DNA from: Micromonospora sp. RHAY321
GTDB taxonomy: Bacteria; Actinomycetota; Actinomycetes; Mycobacteriales; Micromonosporaceae
Direction: 5' to 3'
DNA: 64,000 bases
Assembly (NCBI RefSeq): GCF_023896955.1
Contig: NZ_JAMHIW010000002.1
Location: 248,001-312,000 of the forward strand
Made by a program: the position numbers and the translations under genes. The notes beneath the pieces are model-generated. The model had not been told where the DNA came from and searched no databases. It saw nothing but the letters and a program-made list of their open reading frames with translations. How positions within the stretch are numbered: position 1 is the stretch's first letter; the number at the start of each line of letters is the position of its first letter. Shown piece after piece: positions 1 to 8,250 of the stretch.

Positions 1-23
1 ACGATGGCGAGGTCGGTCTCCAT
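1..23 (-). CDS. Start of a probable FAD-dependent monooxygenase (partial, leaves the window)
   Basis: Only the first seven codons are present. The minus strand reads METDLAIV from an ATG that overlaps the stop of the DUF4873 gene by one base (TGATG). The hydrophobic start is what precedes a Rossmann GxGxxG FAD motif in flavin monooxygenases, and DUF4873 proteins are commonly encoded next to or fused with such enzymes. The identity rests on this short stretch and on context, so it is tentative. Confidence 0.45.
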
Positions 24-307
24 CACTCCTCCTCCGGAGGCTCGGGTGCCGACGGCCAGGGCGGGTCGCCCACGCCGGTGATCCGTACGCCGCCCCACGG
101 GTCGACCTCGGCGAGCCGGGCGGGCCGGACCCGGTCGGCGATGCGCAGCTCGACGTCGCGCCGGCCGGAGCGCAGCAGGCCGGCGACCGTCGGCTCGGGC
201 TCGATCCGCCCACCCCAGTGGTAGCGGCCGTCGACCGGCTCCCACCGCCCGGTGAGGTGCACGCGGACGGTGGTGCCCTCGACGCCGGCCGGCCCGTGGT
301 AGCTCAC
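23..307 (-). CDS. DUF4873 domain protein
   Basis: This 94-residue protein starts at a GTG overlapping the TetR stop (GTGA), so translation is coupled to the regulator. The pattern YHGPAG near the N-terminus, a V-x-L-x-G-x-W-E stretch and a YHWGGRIE block match DUF4873, a small beta-rich domain found C-terminal to or beside flavin monooxygenases. The reading frame can be extended upstream, but that would run deep into the TetR gene, so the coupled GTG is preferred. Its biochemical role is unknown; it is probably an accessory to the monooxygenase that follows. The C-terminus is Pro/Glu-rich. Confidence 0.7.
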   Translation of the reverse strand: MSYHGPAGVEGTTVRVHLTGRWEPVDGRYHWGGRIEPEPTVAGLLRSGRRDVELRIADRVRPARLAEVDPWGGVRITGVGDPPWPSAPEPPEEE

Positions 308-1032
308 GGCACGATCCGCTCGTGGGCACGGGTCAGCTCGCGCGGCAGGTCGGCGCTGGCCCGTACCCCCTCGATTCCGTTCCACAGCAGAGCGGTCAGG
401 TAGTCGGTGAGGGCCGCCCGGCTGATCGGTTGGCCGTGCGTGGTCCACCAGTCGCCGACGGCCTGCACGAAGCCCACCAGGCCGTACGCCCAGGGCTCCG
501 CCGGGCCGGCGTCCAGACCCAGCGAACGCAGCCGGTCGCCGATCACCCGGGCCAGCCCGGCGGCCACCTGCCGGCTGGTGCCGGCGACCACCTGGTGGAT
601 GCCCGGGTCGCCGGACTGGTGCATCAGGAACCGGTAGAGCCTCGGCTCGGACTCGATCACCCCGAGGTAGGCGTCGATCGTCGCCTCGACCAGGTCGCGC
701 TCCTCGCGGACCTGCTCGATCGCCGGTGCGATGGTGTCGACCATCCGGGCCGCCACCACCTCGCTCACGGCGACCCAGAGCTGCGACTTGTCGGCGAAGT
801 AGCGGTAGAGGACGGGTTTGCTGACCCCTGCGGCGGCGGCCACCTGGTCCATGTCGACCTCCGGCCCGTAGCGCAGCAACGCCTGCACGGCGGCCCCGAC
901 CAGCTCCTGCCGGCGTTGCTCACGATGGTCGGCCCAGCGGGCCCGGCGGCCGTTGCCCCGCGCCTTCCGGTCGTCGGTCGGGGGAGGGGCCGGCGGGTCG
1001 GATCCATTGACATCGCTGAGCGGCGATTGCAT
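304..1032 (-). CDS. TetR/AcrR family transcriptional regulator
   Basis: This 242-residue protein has an N-terminal tail of about 35 residues rich in Pro/Arg, then a TetR helix-turn-helix (VDMDQVAAAAGVSKPVLYRY) and a C-terminal ligand-binding helical domain. It is first in a minus-strand operon with the DUF4873 gene and the monooxygenase, and it diverges from the AurF-like oxygenase. A perfect inverted repeat GTAAC-A-GTTAC lies 11 bases upstream of its ATG and overlaps its own -10 region, so autorepression and control of the divergent gene are likely. The ligand cannot be read from sequence. Confidence 0.9.
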   Translation of the reverse strand: MQSPLSDVNGSDPPAPPPTDDRKARGNGRRARWADHREQRRQELVGAAVQALLRYGPEVDMDQVAAAAGVSKPVLYRYFADKSQLWVAVSEVVAARMVDTIAPAIEQVREERDLVEATIDAYLGVIESEPRLYRFLMHQSGDPGIHQVVAGTSRQVAAGLARVIGDRLRSLGLDAGPAEPWAYGLVGFVQAVGDWWTTHGQPISRAALTDYLTALLWNGIEGVRASADLPRELTRAHERIVP

Positions 1033-1039
1033 GCTACTA

Positions 1040-1068
1040 CTCGTAACAGTTACCGGTCGTCACGTCAA
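1040..1068 (-). promoter_or_regulatory. Leaderless promoter of the TetR gene
   Basis: On the minus strand TTGACG (1068-1063) and TACGAG (1045-1040) are 17 bases apart. The -10 ends seven bases before the ATG at 1032, the arrangement of a leaderless actinobacterial transcript. No ribosome binding site lies upstream of that ATG. Confidence 0.5.
1043..1053. promoter_or_regulatory. Probable TetR operator
   Basis: Perfect 11-base inverted repeat GTAAC-A-GTTAC between the divergent TetR and oxygenase genes, overlapping the proposed tetR -10. Size and position are typical of a TetR-family operator. Confidence 0.6.
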
Positions 1069-1080
1069 TATGGAGGAGCA

Positions 1081-1977
1081 ATGGAGGCGGCACCGGCGGA
1101 ATCCGAGCGGGCGGCGGTCGCCGAGCGCCTGCTCACGTCCTCACTGCGGACCAGCTACGACCCCACCGTCGAAATCGACTGGGACGCCCCGCACACGCCG
1201 GGCGCCTACTGGCTGCCACCGCACCGCAGCAGCCTCTACGGCACCGGGCTGTGGGAGCAGCTCGGCGAGGAGCAGCGCGTCGAGCTCACCAAGCACGAGG
1301 TGGCCAGCGCGGCCAGCGCCGGGCTGTGGTTCGAGACGATCCTCATGCAGATGCTGATCCGGGAGTACTACGACGCCGACCCGACCAGCGCGCAGGCCCA
1401 GTACGCGCTGACCGAGGTCGCCGACGAGTGCCGCCACTCCATCATGTTCGGCCGTCTGATCGAGGCGCTGGGCTGCCCCGTCTACCGCGCGAGCCCCAGG
1501 GACCACCTGCTCGGGCGCTTCCTCAAGGCCACCGCCAGGGGCCCGCGGATGTACGCCGCCATCCTCATCGCCGAGGAGATCCTCGACGCGTTCCAGCGCG
1601 AGATCATGGCCGACGAGTCCCTCCAGCCGCTCATCCGGATGGTCTCGCGCATCCACGTGGTGGAGGAGGCGCGACACGTCCGGTTCGCCCGCGAGGAGCT
1701 GGCCGCACAGGTCGCCGACGCCGGCCCGCTGGGCATGGCGTACGCCCGGCTGTTGATCGGCCGTGCCGCCAACACGATCGCCAACCGCCTGGTCCACCCG
1801 GACGCGTACGCGGCGGTCGGCATCCCGCCGGCCGTCGGCCGGGCCGCCGCCCGCGCCAACCCGCACTGGCGCGCCACCCTGCGCTGGTCCGCGGCGCGGG
1901 TGCACGCCCACCTCGCCGACGCCGGCCTTGTTGGCGGGCCGGGGCGCCTGCTGTGGGCCCGCTCGGGCCTGATCTGA
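1081..1977 (+). CDS. AurF-like diiron oxygenase
   Basis: This 298-residue all-helical protein begins at an ATG preceded by GGAGGAG at 1073. Two metal-binding motifs are visible: E116-x-x-H119 and H192-x3-E196-x2-H199. E85 and E165/E166 are the likely remaining carboxylate ligands. This is the ligand order of AurF, the nonhaem diiron enzyme that oxidises p-aminobenzoate to the nitro acid. Relatives in actinomycetes act as N-oxygenases or have unknown substrates. The divergent TetR and the neighbouring flavin monooxygenase operon suggest an inducible oxidative pathway, but no other biosynthetic genes are visible. A longer upstream extension would run antisense through the TetR gene and was rejected. 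Confidence 0.8.
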   Translation: MEAAPAESERAAVAERLLTSSLRTSYDPTVEIDWDAPHTPGAYWLPPHRSSLYGTGLWEQLGEEQRVELTKHEVASAASAGLWFETILMQMLIREYYDADPTSAQAQYALTEVADECRHSIMFGRLIEALGCPVYRASPRDHLLGRFLKATARGPRMYAAILIAEEILDAFQREIMADESLQPLIRMVSRIHVVEEARHVRFAREELAAQVADAGPLGMAYARLLIGRAANTIANRLVHPDAYAAVGIPPAVGRAAARANPHWRATLRWSAARVHAHLADAGLVGGPGRLLWARSGLI

Positions 1978-1994
1978 CCCGGCTTCACACCCCC

Positions 1995-2017
1995 CGACTG
2001 CCCACATCAGGCAGTCG
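1995..2017. terminator. Weak bidirectional terminator
   Basis: An 8-bp stem (CGACTGCC / GGCAGTCG) with a 7-base loop lies between the convergent oxygenase and winged-helix regulator genes. There is no U-tract, as usual in this GC range. Confidence 0.5.
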
Positions 2018-2551
2018 TCAGGCTCGACCGATCCGCGGCTCCTGTCGATCGGTCAGCCGCAACCCCACACCCCGCACCGCTTCGATGCTGGCACCGGTGC
2101 CGAGGTCCCGCAGCTTGCGCCGCAGCCGCTTCACCAGGGACTGGACGTCCGCCTTGCGTTCCCGGCCCTCGTCACGCCAGACCGACCGGTGCAGCTCGGC
2201 GTAGCTCCAGACCCGGACCGGCTCCGTGACCAGGCAGGTCAGCAGGTCGTGCTCCAACCGGGTCAGGTCCACCTCGCGCTCACCGCAGCGGGCAGTGGAT
2301 CGGGCCGAGTCGATGACCAGCGCGGAGTCGCTCCCGGCGGTGGGCGCGGCCGTCGCGGCCAGCTGGTGTGGAGCGGCGATCAGCCGGCGCAGCTCGTCGA
2401 GGTCGGCCACCAGCAGCAGCGGTGCGATGCCGTCGAGGCGCTCCGCGAGCCGGATGCGCTCGGTCGGCGACGGGGTCACCGCGATCAGCAACGGGAAGGG
2501 CTCGTCGGCCGGCTCAGCCCCATCCACCGTCGATTCGTCGTCCTCGGCCAC
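2018..2551 (-). CDS. Orphan winged-helix regulator with degenerate receiver-like N-terminus (paralogue 1)
   Basis: About 177 residues from a GTG at 2551; longer starts up to 2638 are possible and no ribosome site decides it. The C-terminal ~95 residues are an OmpR/PhoB-type winged helix (EVDLTRLEHDLLTCL, VWSYAELHRSVW, VQSLVKRLRRKL, IEAVRGVGLRL). The N-terminal ~70 residues resemble a receiver fold in pattern but lack the phospho-acceptor Asp. No sensor kinase adjoins it. It diverges from the subtilase gene, and a paralogue lies beyond the far end of that gene. It probably regulates the subtilase, perhaps by binding the CAAGTT direct repeats at 2649-2668; that role is inference. Confidence 0.75.
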   Translation of the reverse strand: MAEDDESTVDGAEPADEPFPLLIAVTPSPTERIRLAERLDGIAPLLLVADLDELRRLIAAPHQLAATAAPTAGSDSALVIDSARSTARCGEREVDLTRLEHDLLTCLVTEPVRVWSYAELHRSVWRDEGRERKADVQSLVKRLRRKLRDLGTGASIEAVRGVGLRLTDRQEPRIGRA

Positions 2552-2589
2552 AGCACCGCCCGGGATCGAAGGGCATCCCTGCCCAGTTC

Positions 2590-2607
2590 TTGTCACGGTC
2601 CTGACAA
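2590..2607. promoter_or_regulatory. Inverted repeat upstream of regulator paralogue 1
   Basis: TTGTCA-N6-TGACAA, perfect arms, 39 bases upstream of the preferred GTG start of the regulator. It may be an operator. If the regulator starts at 2638 it would lie inside the coding region instead. Confidence 0.35.
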
Positions 2608-2648
2608 TGACTGGCAGGCGAGCCGCCCAGCCTGGCAACCGTTAGCGA

Positions 2649-2699
2649 CAAGTTGCTCACGGCAAGTTCTTGATCGTCCATTCTTCTCGATCATAGTGT
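2649..2699 (+). promoter_or_regulatory. Promoter and regulator sites of the subtilase gene
   Basis: TTGATC (2670-2675) and TAGTGT (2694-2699) are 18 bases apart. Two direct CAAGTT repeats (2649-2654 and 2663-2668) abut the -35, as expected for an OmpR-type activator. An inverted repeat TGATCG/CGATCA (2671-2676 and 2688-2693) covers the spacer, as expected for a repressor. The predicted leader is about 120 bases and ends with GGGAGG before the ATG. Confidence 0.5.
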
Positions 2700-2826
2700 C
2701 CACTCGGGCAACCGGCGTGACCCGCGCGGTGCATGGGGGGGGCATGAAGGGGGTTCGTCGAGACGAGCCTCCCGCACCTTCACATGGCCCAATTCACCCT
2801 GGGTCGTTCTGAGGGAGGCAGCACCG

Positions 2827-5800
2827 ATGTTCAGACGTCCACAATGGCGGCGCACAGCCAGATCACTGGTGAGCGCCGGCGCGGCGATGATCCTCGCCGC
2901 GACATGCCTGGCCAGTATCGGCTCGGGCGCGCAGGCCGCGCCCGGCGGCGGGATGGGGGCGGGCGCCCCTGCCGGGGACAAGATCCGACCGGAGCTCGCG
3001 AAGCAGTTCCAGGCCAAGAGCGAAGGGGACTTCTGGATCCGGTTCGCGGACCGGGCGGATCTGAGCAAGGCCAGTGCGATCAAGGACTGGGCCGAGCGCG
3101 GCGCCGCGGTTGCGGACACGCTGCGCAGGACCGCCGCCGAGAGTCAGGCCAAGATCCGCGCCGAGCTCGACGGTTCGGGCGCCAAGTACCAGACCTTCTG
3201 GGCCACCAACGCCATCAAGGTGAGCAGCGGCTCCCTGGCGATGGCCCAGAAGTTCGCCGGCCACGCCGAGGTCGAGGGCCTGTACGCACCGGTCGCCTAC
3301 AAGGTGCCCGAGACCGCCAAGGGCACCGACGAGAAGACGGTGAACTCCCTCGAGTGGGGCATCGCCAACATCAACGCCGACGACGTCTGGTCCCAGTACG
3401 GCGCCACCGGCGAGGGCATCACCATCGCGAACATCGACACCGGGGTCCAGTTCGACCACCCCGCGCTGGTCAACTCCTACCGCGGCAACAACGGCGACGG
3501 CACGTTCGACCACAACTACAACTGGTTCGACGCCGCCGGGACCTGCGCGACCGCGCCCTGCGACAACAACGGCCACGGTACGCACACGATGGGCACCATG
3601 GCCGGCTCCGACGGTGCGAACCAGATCGGTGTCGCACCCGGGGTCACGTGGATCGCGGCGAACGGCTGCTGCCCCAGCGACGCCGCCCTGATCACCTCCG
3701 GCCAGTGGATGCTGGAGCCGGTGGACCTCAACGGCCAGAACCCGGATGCCAGCAAGCGGCCGAACATCATCAACAACTCGTGGGGGAGCGAGAACCCCTC
3801 CAACGAGCCCTTCATGGAGGACGTGACGCTGGCCTGGGCCGCGTCGGGGATCTTCGGCGTCTGGTCCAACGGCAACAGCGGGCCGGCATGCCAGACCAGT
3901 GGTTCACCGGGCAGCCTGGCCAGCAACTACTCGAGCGGCGCGTACGACATCAACAACAACGTGGCCGGCTTCTCGGGTCGGGGTGTCGGGCAGAACGGTG
4001 AGATCAAGCCCAACATCTCGGCACCCGGCGTGAACGTCCGGTCGAGCCTCCCGGGCAACGGCTACGGCAGCGCCAGCGGCACCTCCATGGCCGCCCCGCA
4101 CCTCGCGGGCACGATCGCGCTGCTGTACTCGGCGGCCCCGTCGCTGGTCGGTGACATCAACGCCACCCGTGCACTGCTCAACGGCGCCGCCGTCGACAAG
4201 GCCGACGACCAGTGCGGTGGCACCCCGGCGGACAACAACGTCTACGGCGAAGGCCGGCTGGACGCCCTCGCGCTGCTCAACGCCGCTCCGACCGGCGACA
4301 CCGGCACCCTCGCCGGCACGGTCACCGATGCGGCCACCGGCGCCCCGATCGCCGGTGCGACCCTGACCCTCACCGGCCCGGCCGCTCGCGAGCTGAGCAC
4401 CGGGCCCGACGGCAAATACTCGACGACGCTGCCGGTCGGTGACTACCAGGTCGCCGTGGCCGCGTTCGGTTACGCCGGCACGACGAAGCCGGCGACGATC
4501 GCCGACGGCGCGACCACGACGCTCAACGTGGCGCTGACGGCCGTGGCGAGCGTCAACGTCACCGGAGCGGTCACCGACGGCTCCGGCCACGGCTGGCCGC
4601 TGTACGCGAAGGTGACCGTGCAGGGTGTGTCGGGCGTCTACGACTACACCGCACCGGCCAACGGCCGCTACAGCATCAAGCTGCCGGCCGGCCAGACGTA
4701 CACCCTCAGGTACGAGTCGCAGTACCCGGGCTACCAGACCGTCACCAAGGAGGTCGTGGTCGGCTCGGGCAACGTCACCGCCAACGTCGCGGTGCCGGTG
4801 AACACCACCACCTGCACCACGGCGCCCGGCTACACGTTCGGCTCCGACGGTGAGTACGAGACCTTCGACGGCACCACGGTGCCGGCCGGCTGGTCCGTGG
4901 TGGACAACGCGGGCAGCGGTCAGGTCTGGAAGTTCACCGACGACGGCAGCCGGGGCAACCTGACCGGCGGCAACGGCAACTTCGCGGTGATCGACAGCGA
5001 CGCGTACGGTGCCGGCGGCAGGCAGGACACCTCCCTGGTCAGCCCGGTGGTCAACCTGACCGCCGTCACGGCTCCGGTCATCCGGTTCAACCAGGACTTC
5101 AACCAGCTGGCCGACGACACCGCCGATGTGGATCTGAGCATCGACGGTGGCGCCACCTGGACGAACGTGCTCCGGCAGGAGACGGACGTCCGGGGGCCGA
5201 AGGTGACCGAGATCCCGATCCCGCAGGCGGCCGGCAAGGCGCAGGTCCAGGTGCGGTTCCACTACTTCGACGCCTCGTACGAGTGGTGGTGGGAGGTCGA
5301 CAACGTCCTGATCGGCAGCCAGGTCACCTGCGTCCCGGTCGACGGCGGCCTGGTCGTCGGCAACGTCCGCGACAAGAACGACAACAGCTACATCAACGGT
5401 GCCACCGTCACCAGCGACGACCGGCCCGCCGAGAAGGCTGTCACCGTGGCGACCCCGGACGACCCGGGGCTGGCCGACGGCTTCTACTGGATGTTCTCGA
5501 CGCTGACCGACACGCACCCGTTCACCGCGAAGGCCGGCAACTACGTCAGCCAGAGCAAGCAGGTCGACGTCCAGGCGGACTGGGCGACCACCGCGAACTT
5601 CCAGCTCGCGGCCGGCCGGCTGTCGGTGACGCCGACCCAGCTGAGCGCGACCGTCCAGATGCCCACCGGCAAGGCCAGCAGGACGTTCACGGTGACCAAC
5701 ACCGGCGGGGCGCCGGTCGAGGTCGAGTTCAGTGAGCGCGACAACGGGTTCGAGATCCTCCGGGCCGACGGGTCCCGGACGACCAGGCAGCAGGTGCTCG

Positions 5801-7242
5801 GCGCCAGCGGCGCGCCGGAGCAGCGGCTCACCGTGCCGACGTCGTTCGCCGCCAAGGCGTCCGGCAAGGCGGCGATGGCGACCCCCGCCGCGGTCGGCCC
5901 GCAGGCCGCGCCGTGGACGGACATCACCGACTACCCGGCCAACATCATGGACAACCGGGTGGTGAACCTGGACGGCAAGGTCTACTCGATCGGCGGCGGC
6001 GACGGGAGCGCCTCCACCTCGAAGAACTACGCCTACGACCCGGTCGCGCAGACCTGGGCGTCGATCGCCGACCTTCCCGGTGCCCGCAACGCCCTGACCG
6101 TGGGCGTCGTGGACGGAAAGATCATCGCGACCGGCGGCTGGGCCGACGGCGGCCCCGACTCCGCCACCTGGTCGTACGACCCGGCGGCCAACGCCTGGAC
6201 GGAGCTGGCCGACAACCCGGCGCCGCGCGCCGCGGCCGCGCAGGCGGTCGTCGACGGCAAGCTGTACGCCATCGGCGGCTGCACCACCGCAGCCTGCACG
6301 CCGATGTCGAACAGCGTGGTCCGGTACGACCCGGCCAGCAACAGCTGGGAGACGCTGGCGAACTACCCGAAGTCGGTGGCCTTCGCCTCCTGCGGAGGGA
6401 TCGACGGCGCGATCTACTGCACCGGCGGTAACGACGGTGCCGCCTCGCAGAAGTCCAGCTACTCCTTCGACCCGGGTGCCAACACCTGGACCGCCATCGC
6501 CGACGCGCCGGCCGACAACTGGGCCAGCTCGTTCGCTGTCGCCAGCGGCAAGCTCCTCGTCGTCGGTGGGTCGCAGGGTGGGGCCATCAGCAACGCGGGC
6601 TTCGCCTACGACCCGGCCACCAGCTCGTGGTCCAACCTGCCGAACGCCAACACCGCGCGGTACCGCGGTGGCGCGGCGTGCGGCTTCTACAAGATCGGTG
6701 GCTCGTCCGGCAGCTTCAACGCGGCTCCGGACAGCGAGGTGCTGCCCGGGTTCGAGGGCTGTGCCGAGGCGGCGGCCGACGTCAGCTGGATGACGATCGA
6801 CAAGTCGGCGGTCACCCTCGCGCCGGGTGAGAAGGTCACGGTCACCGTCGGCGTGACGGCGAACGTCGACCAGCCGGGCACCTACTCGGGCTCGGTCGCG
6901 ATCAAGGAGAACACCCCGTACGCGGTGGCTCCGGTGGCGGTGACCATGACCGCGACGCCTCCGAAGACCTGGGGCAAGTTGCTGGGCACGGTGACCGGGA
7001 CCAGTTGCCAGGGTGCGACCTCGCCGATCGCCGGCGCGGTGGTCCAGGTCGACTCGTGGGCGATGTCGTGGACCTTCGCCACCGATGCCCAGGGCAGGTA
7101 CGCCTACTGGGTGGACCGTCGGAACAACCCGCTCACGATGATCGTCGCCAAGGACGGCTGGAAGCCGCAGACCCGTCAGACGAAGATCAGCACCGCCACG
7201 CCCACCGTGGAGGACTTCGGGTTGTCCCCCATCCGGTGCTGA
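2827..7242 (+). CDS. Large secreted S8 subtilase (bacillopeptidase F-like) with Kelch repeats
   Basis: This 1471-residue protein has an Arg-rich signal peptide ending near AQAAP (about residue 38). A prodomain runs to about 175. The catalytic domain has Asp204 (NIDTG), His250 (NGHGTH), oxyanion Asn350 (GNSG) and Ser420 (GTSMAAPH). Downstream are two carboxypeptidase-regulatory-like beta domains (about 493-575 and 577-660), a jelly-roll or MAM-like segment (about 669-835) and a third regulatory-like domain (about 842-930). A six-blade-type Kelch region (about 1029-1308), an Ig/BACON-like segment and a final regulatory-like domain to the C-terminus complete it. All catalytic residues are present, so it should be an active extracellular protease. 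Kelch and beta domains probably bind substrate or cell surface. GGGAGG lies nine bases before the ATG. A strong hairpin follows the gene. Confidence 0.92.
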   Translation: MFRRPQWRRTARSLVSAGAAMILAATCLASIGSGAQAAPGGGMGAGAPAGDKIRPELAKQFQAKSEGDFWIRFADRADLSKASAIKDWAERGAAVADTLRRTAAESQAKIRAELDGSGAKYQTFWATNAIKVSSGSLAMAQKFAGHAEVEGLYAPVAYKVPETAKGTDEKTVNSLEWGIANINADDVWSQYGATGEGITIANIDTGVQFDHPALVNSYRGNNGDGTFDHNYNWFDAAGTCATAPCDNNGHGTHTMGTMAGSDGANQIGVAPGVTWIAANGCCPSDAALITSGQWMLEPVDLNGQNPDASKRPNIINNSWGSENPSNEPFMEDVTLAWAASGIFGVWSNGNSGPACQTSGSPGSLASNYSSGAYDINNNVAGFSGRGVGQNGEIKPNISAPGVNVRSSLPGNGYGSASGTSMAAPHLAGTIALLYSAAPSLVGDINATRALLNGAAVDKADDQCGGTPADNNVYGEGRLDALALLNAAPTGDTGTLAGTVTDAATGAPIAGATLTLTGPAARELSTGPDGKYSTTLPVGDYQVAVAAFGYAGTTKPATIADGATTTLNVALTAVASVNVTGAVTDGSGHGWPLYAKVTVQGVSGVYDYTAPANGRYSIKLPAGQTYTLRYESQYPGYQTVTKEVVVGSGNVTANVAVPVNTTTCTTAPGYTFGSDGEYETFDGTTVPAGWSVVDNAGSGQVWKFTDDGSRGNLTGGNGNFAVIDSDAYGAGGRQDTSLVSPVVNLTAVTAPVIRFNQDFNQLADDTADVDLSIDGGATWTNVLRQETDVRGPKVTEIPIPQAAGKAQVQVRFHYFDASYEWWWEVDNVLIGSQVTCVPVDGGLVVGNVRDKNDNSYINGATVTSDDRPAEKAVTVATPDDPGLADGFYWMFSTLTDTHPFTAKAGNYVSQSKQVDVQADWATTANFQLAAGRLSVTPTQLSATVQMPTGKASRTFTVTNTGGAPVEVEFSERDNGFEILRADGSRTTRQQVLGASGAPEQRLTVPTSFAAKASGKAAMATPAAVGPQAAPWTDITDYPANIMDNRVVNLDGKVYSIGGGDGSASTSKNYAYDPVAQTWASIADLPGARNALTVGVVDGKIIATGGWADGGPDSATWSYDPAANAWTELADNPAPRAAAAQAVVDGKLYAIGGCTTAACTPMSNSVVRYDPASNSWETLANYPKSVAFASCGGIDGAIYCTGGNDGAASQKSSYSFDPGANTWTAIADAPADNWASSFAVASGKLLVVGGSQGGAISNAGFAYDPATSSWSNLPNANTARYRGGAACGFYKIGGSSGSFNAAPDSEVLPGFEGCAEAAADVSWMTIDKSAVTLAPGEKVTVTVGVTANVDQPGTYSGSVAIKENTPYAVAPVAVTMTATPPKTWGKLLGTVTGTSCQGATSPIAGAVVQVDSWAMSWTFATDAQGRYAYWVDRRNNPLTMIVAKDGWKPQTRQTKISTATPTVEDFGLSPIRC

Positions 7243-7266
7243 CGCCTGAGCGCTAGCACCACAGAT

Positions 7267-7299
7267 CCGGCCCGCCTGGTCACCGACCAGGCGGGCCGG
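7267..7299. terminator. Strong bidirectional terminator after the subtilase
   Basis: Perfect 15-bp stem (CCGGCCCGCCTGGTC and its complement) with a 3-base loop, placed between the convergent subtilase and regulator paralogue 2. Confidence 0.85.
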
Positions 7300-7332
7300 G
7301 CCGTCTCCGGCGGTGGTGGGCCCCGGCGGCGG

Positions 7333-7848
7333 TCAGACGGACGCGAGGCGGAAGCCGACCCCGCGGACCGCGTGGATCGTCGCCGCGGCGTTCAGCCGGG
7401 CGAGTTTGCGGCGTACCCGCCGGATCACGGAGTGCATGTCGGAGCCGCGGCCCAGGTGCCGGTTGCCCCAGACCTCGAGGTGCAGCCGCTCGTAGGTCCA
7501 GACCTGGCCGGGTGCGTCGACCAGGCAGAGCAGGACGTCGTGCTCCAGTCGGGTCAGGTCGATCTCCTTGTCGCGCCACCGCAGCACCCTGCGGTCGGAA
7601 TCGACGGTCAGATCGGGTGGTGGCGGCGAGTGCGTGCTCTGTGCCGCCTCGACGATCACCGCCTGGGCGGGGGGACCCGCCGAGGTGACGGGAGGCATCT
7701 CGACCACCCCGAGAAACTCCCGTGCCTGCTCGACGCTCGAGACGATCAGGAAGGCGTCACTGCCGCCGAGCAGCCGCGCCAACTGTCGGCGTTCGGCCGG
7801 CGAGGACGCGATGCCGATGACCAAGGAGGCGGCCGGAATCCCCTGCAT
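7333..7848 (-). CDS. Orphan winged-helix regulator with degenerate receiver-like N-terminus (paralogue 2)
   Basis: 171 residues from an ATG at 7848 preceded by AAGGGG; an upstream extension to 8001 is possible but low-complexity. The layout matches paralogue 1. A receiver-like N-terminus (LVIGIASSPAERRQLARLL) lacks an acceptor Asp, and an OmpR-type winged helix follows (EIDLTRLEHDVLLCLV, VWTYERLHLEVW, MHSVIRRVRRKL, IHAVRGVGFRL). Several blocks of the DNA-binding domain are nearly identical between the two. It is encoded on the strand opposite the subtilase and converges on it. No kinase is nearby, so activity is probably controlled by level, ligand or partner rather than phosphorylation. Confidence 0.78.
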   Translation of the reverse strand: MQGIPAASLVIGIASSPAERRQLARLLGGSDAFLIVSSVEQAREFLGVVEMPPVTSAGPPAQAVIVEAAQSTHSPPPPDLTVDSDRRVLRWRDKEIDLTRLEHDVLLCLVDAPGQVWTYERLHLEVWGNRHLGRGSDMHSVIRRVRRKLARLNAAATIHAVRGVGFRLASV

Positions 7849-8250
7849 TTTTCCCCAACCCCTTCCGGTTCCCCACTGCACTCCGGATGGTTTTTCGCAC
7901 TGCCGACAGAAACGTCGGTCAATCAGTGCCCTGACCTTAGTGGTGGCTCGTCTCGGGCGGGTAAAACATAGTTGCATGCAAGCATGTGAATGACCGTTCA
8001 CGCCGCGTAGGCCGCTCGAGTCGGCTTCGTCGGCTTGCCGGGCAATTTATGGTGATCGACGTGTCGTGCCGGCGGCCGCAGTCCCACGACCAGCCGTTTC
8101 TCCGTTCCGGGCGAGGGTGGGGCGGGCGGAGGTCCCGGCAGCGGCACACCCCGACAACCGCTGCTCGGCGTCCGGCTTTCCGCAAGCCAGCGGAAGTTGT
8201 GACAGAACCAAGACAATCCGCGGACGGTGCCCGGATCTGGCGGGCCGAGC
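7849..8250. other. 402-base intergenic region between regulator paralogue 2 and the PAP2 gene
   Basis: No convincing gene is seen. Two regulatory-looking elements stand out. One is an inverted repeat CCGAC-N6-GTCGG at 7903-7918; its N6 spacing matches the repeat upstream of paralogue 1. The other is a perfect palindrome TTGCATGCAA at 7972-7981. TTGTGA and GACAAT near 8197-8216 could belong to the PAP2 promoter, but a clean -35/-10 pair is not visible. Confidence 0.4.

Noticed and set aside
3904..5517. Long minus-strand open frame inside the subtilase gene
   Set aside because: It is a shadow of the subtilase coding sequence: low-complexity product, no ribosome site, no recognisable domain.
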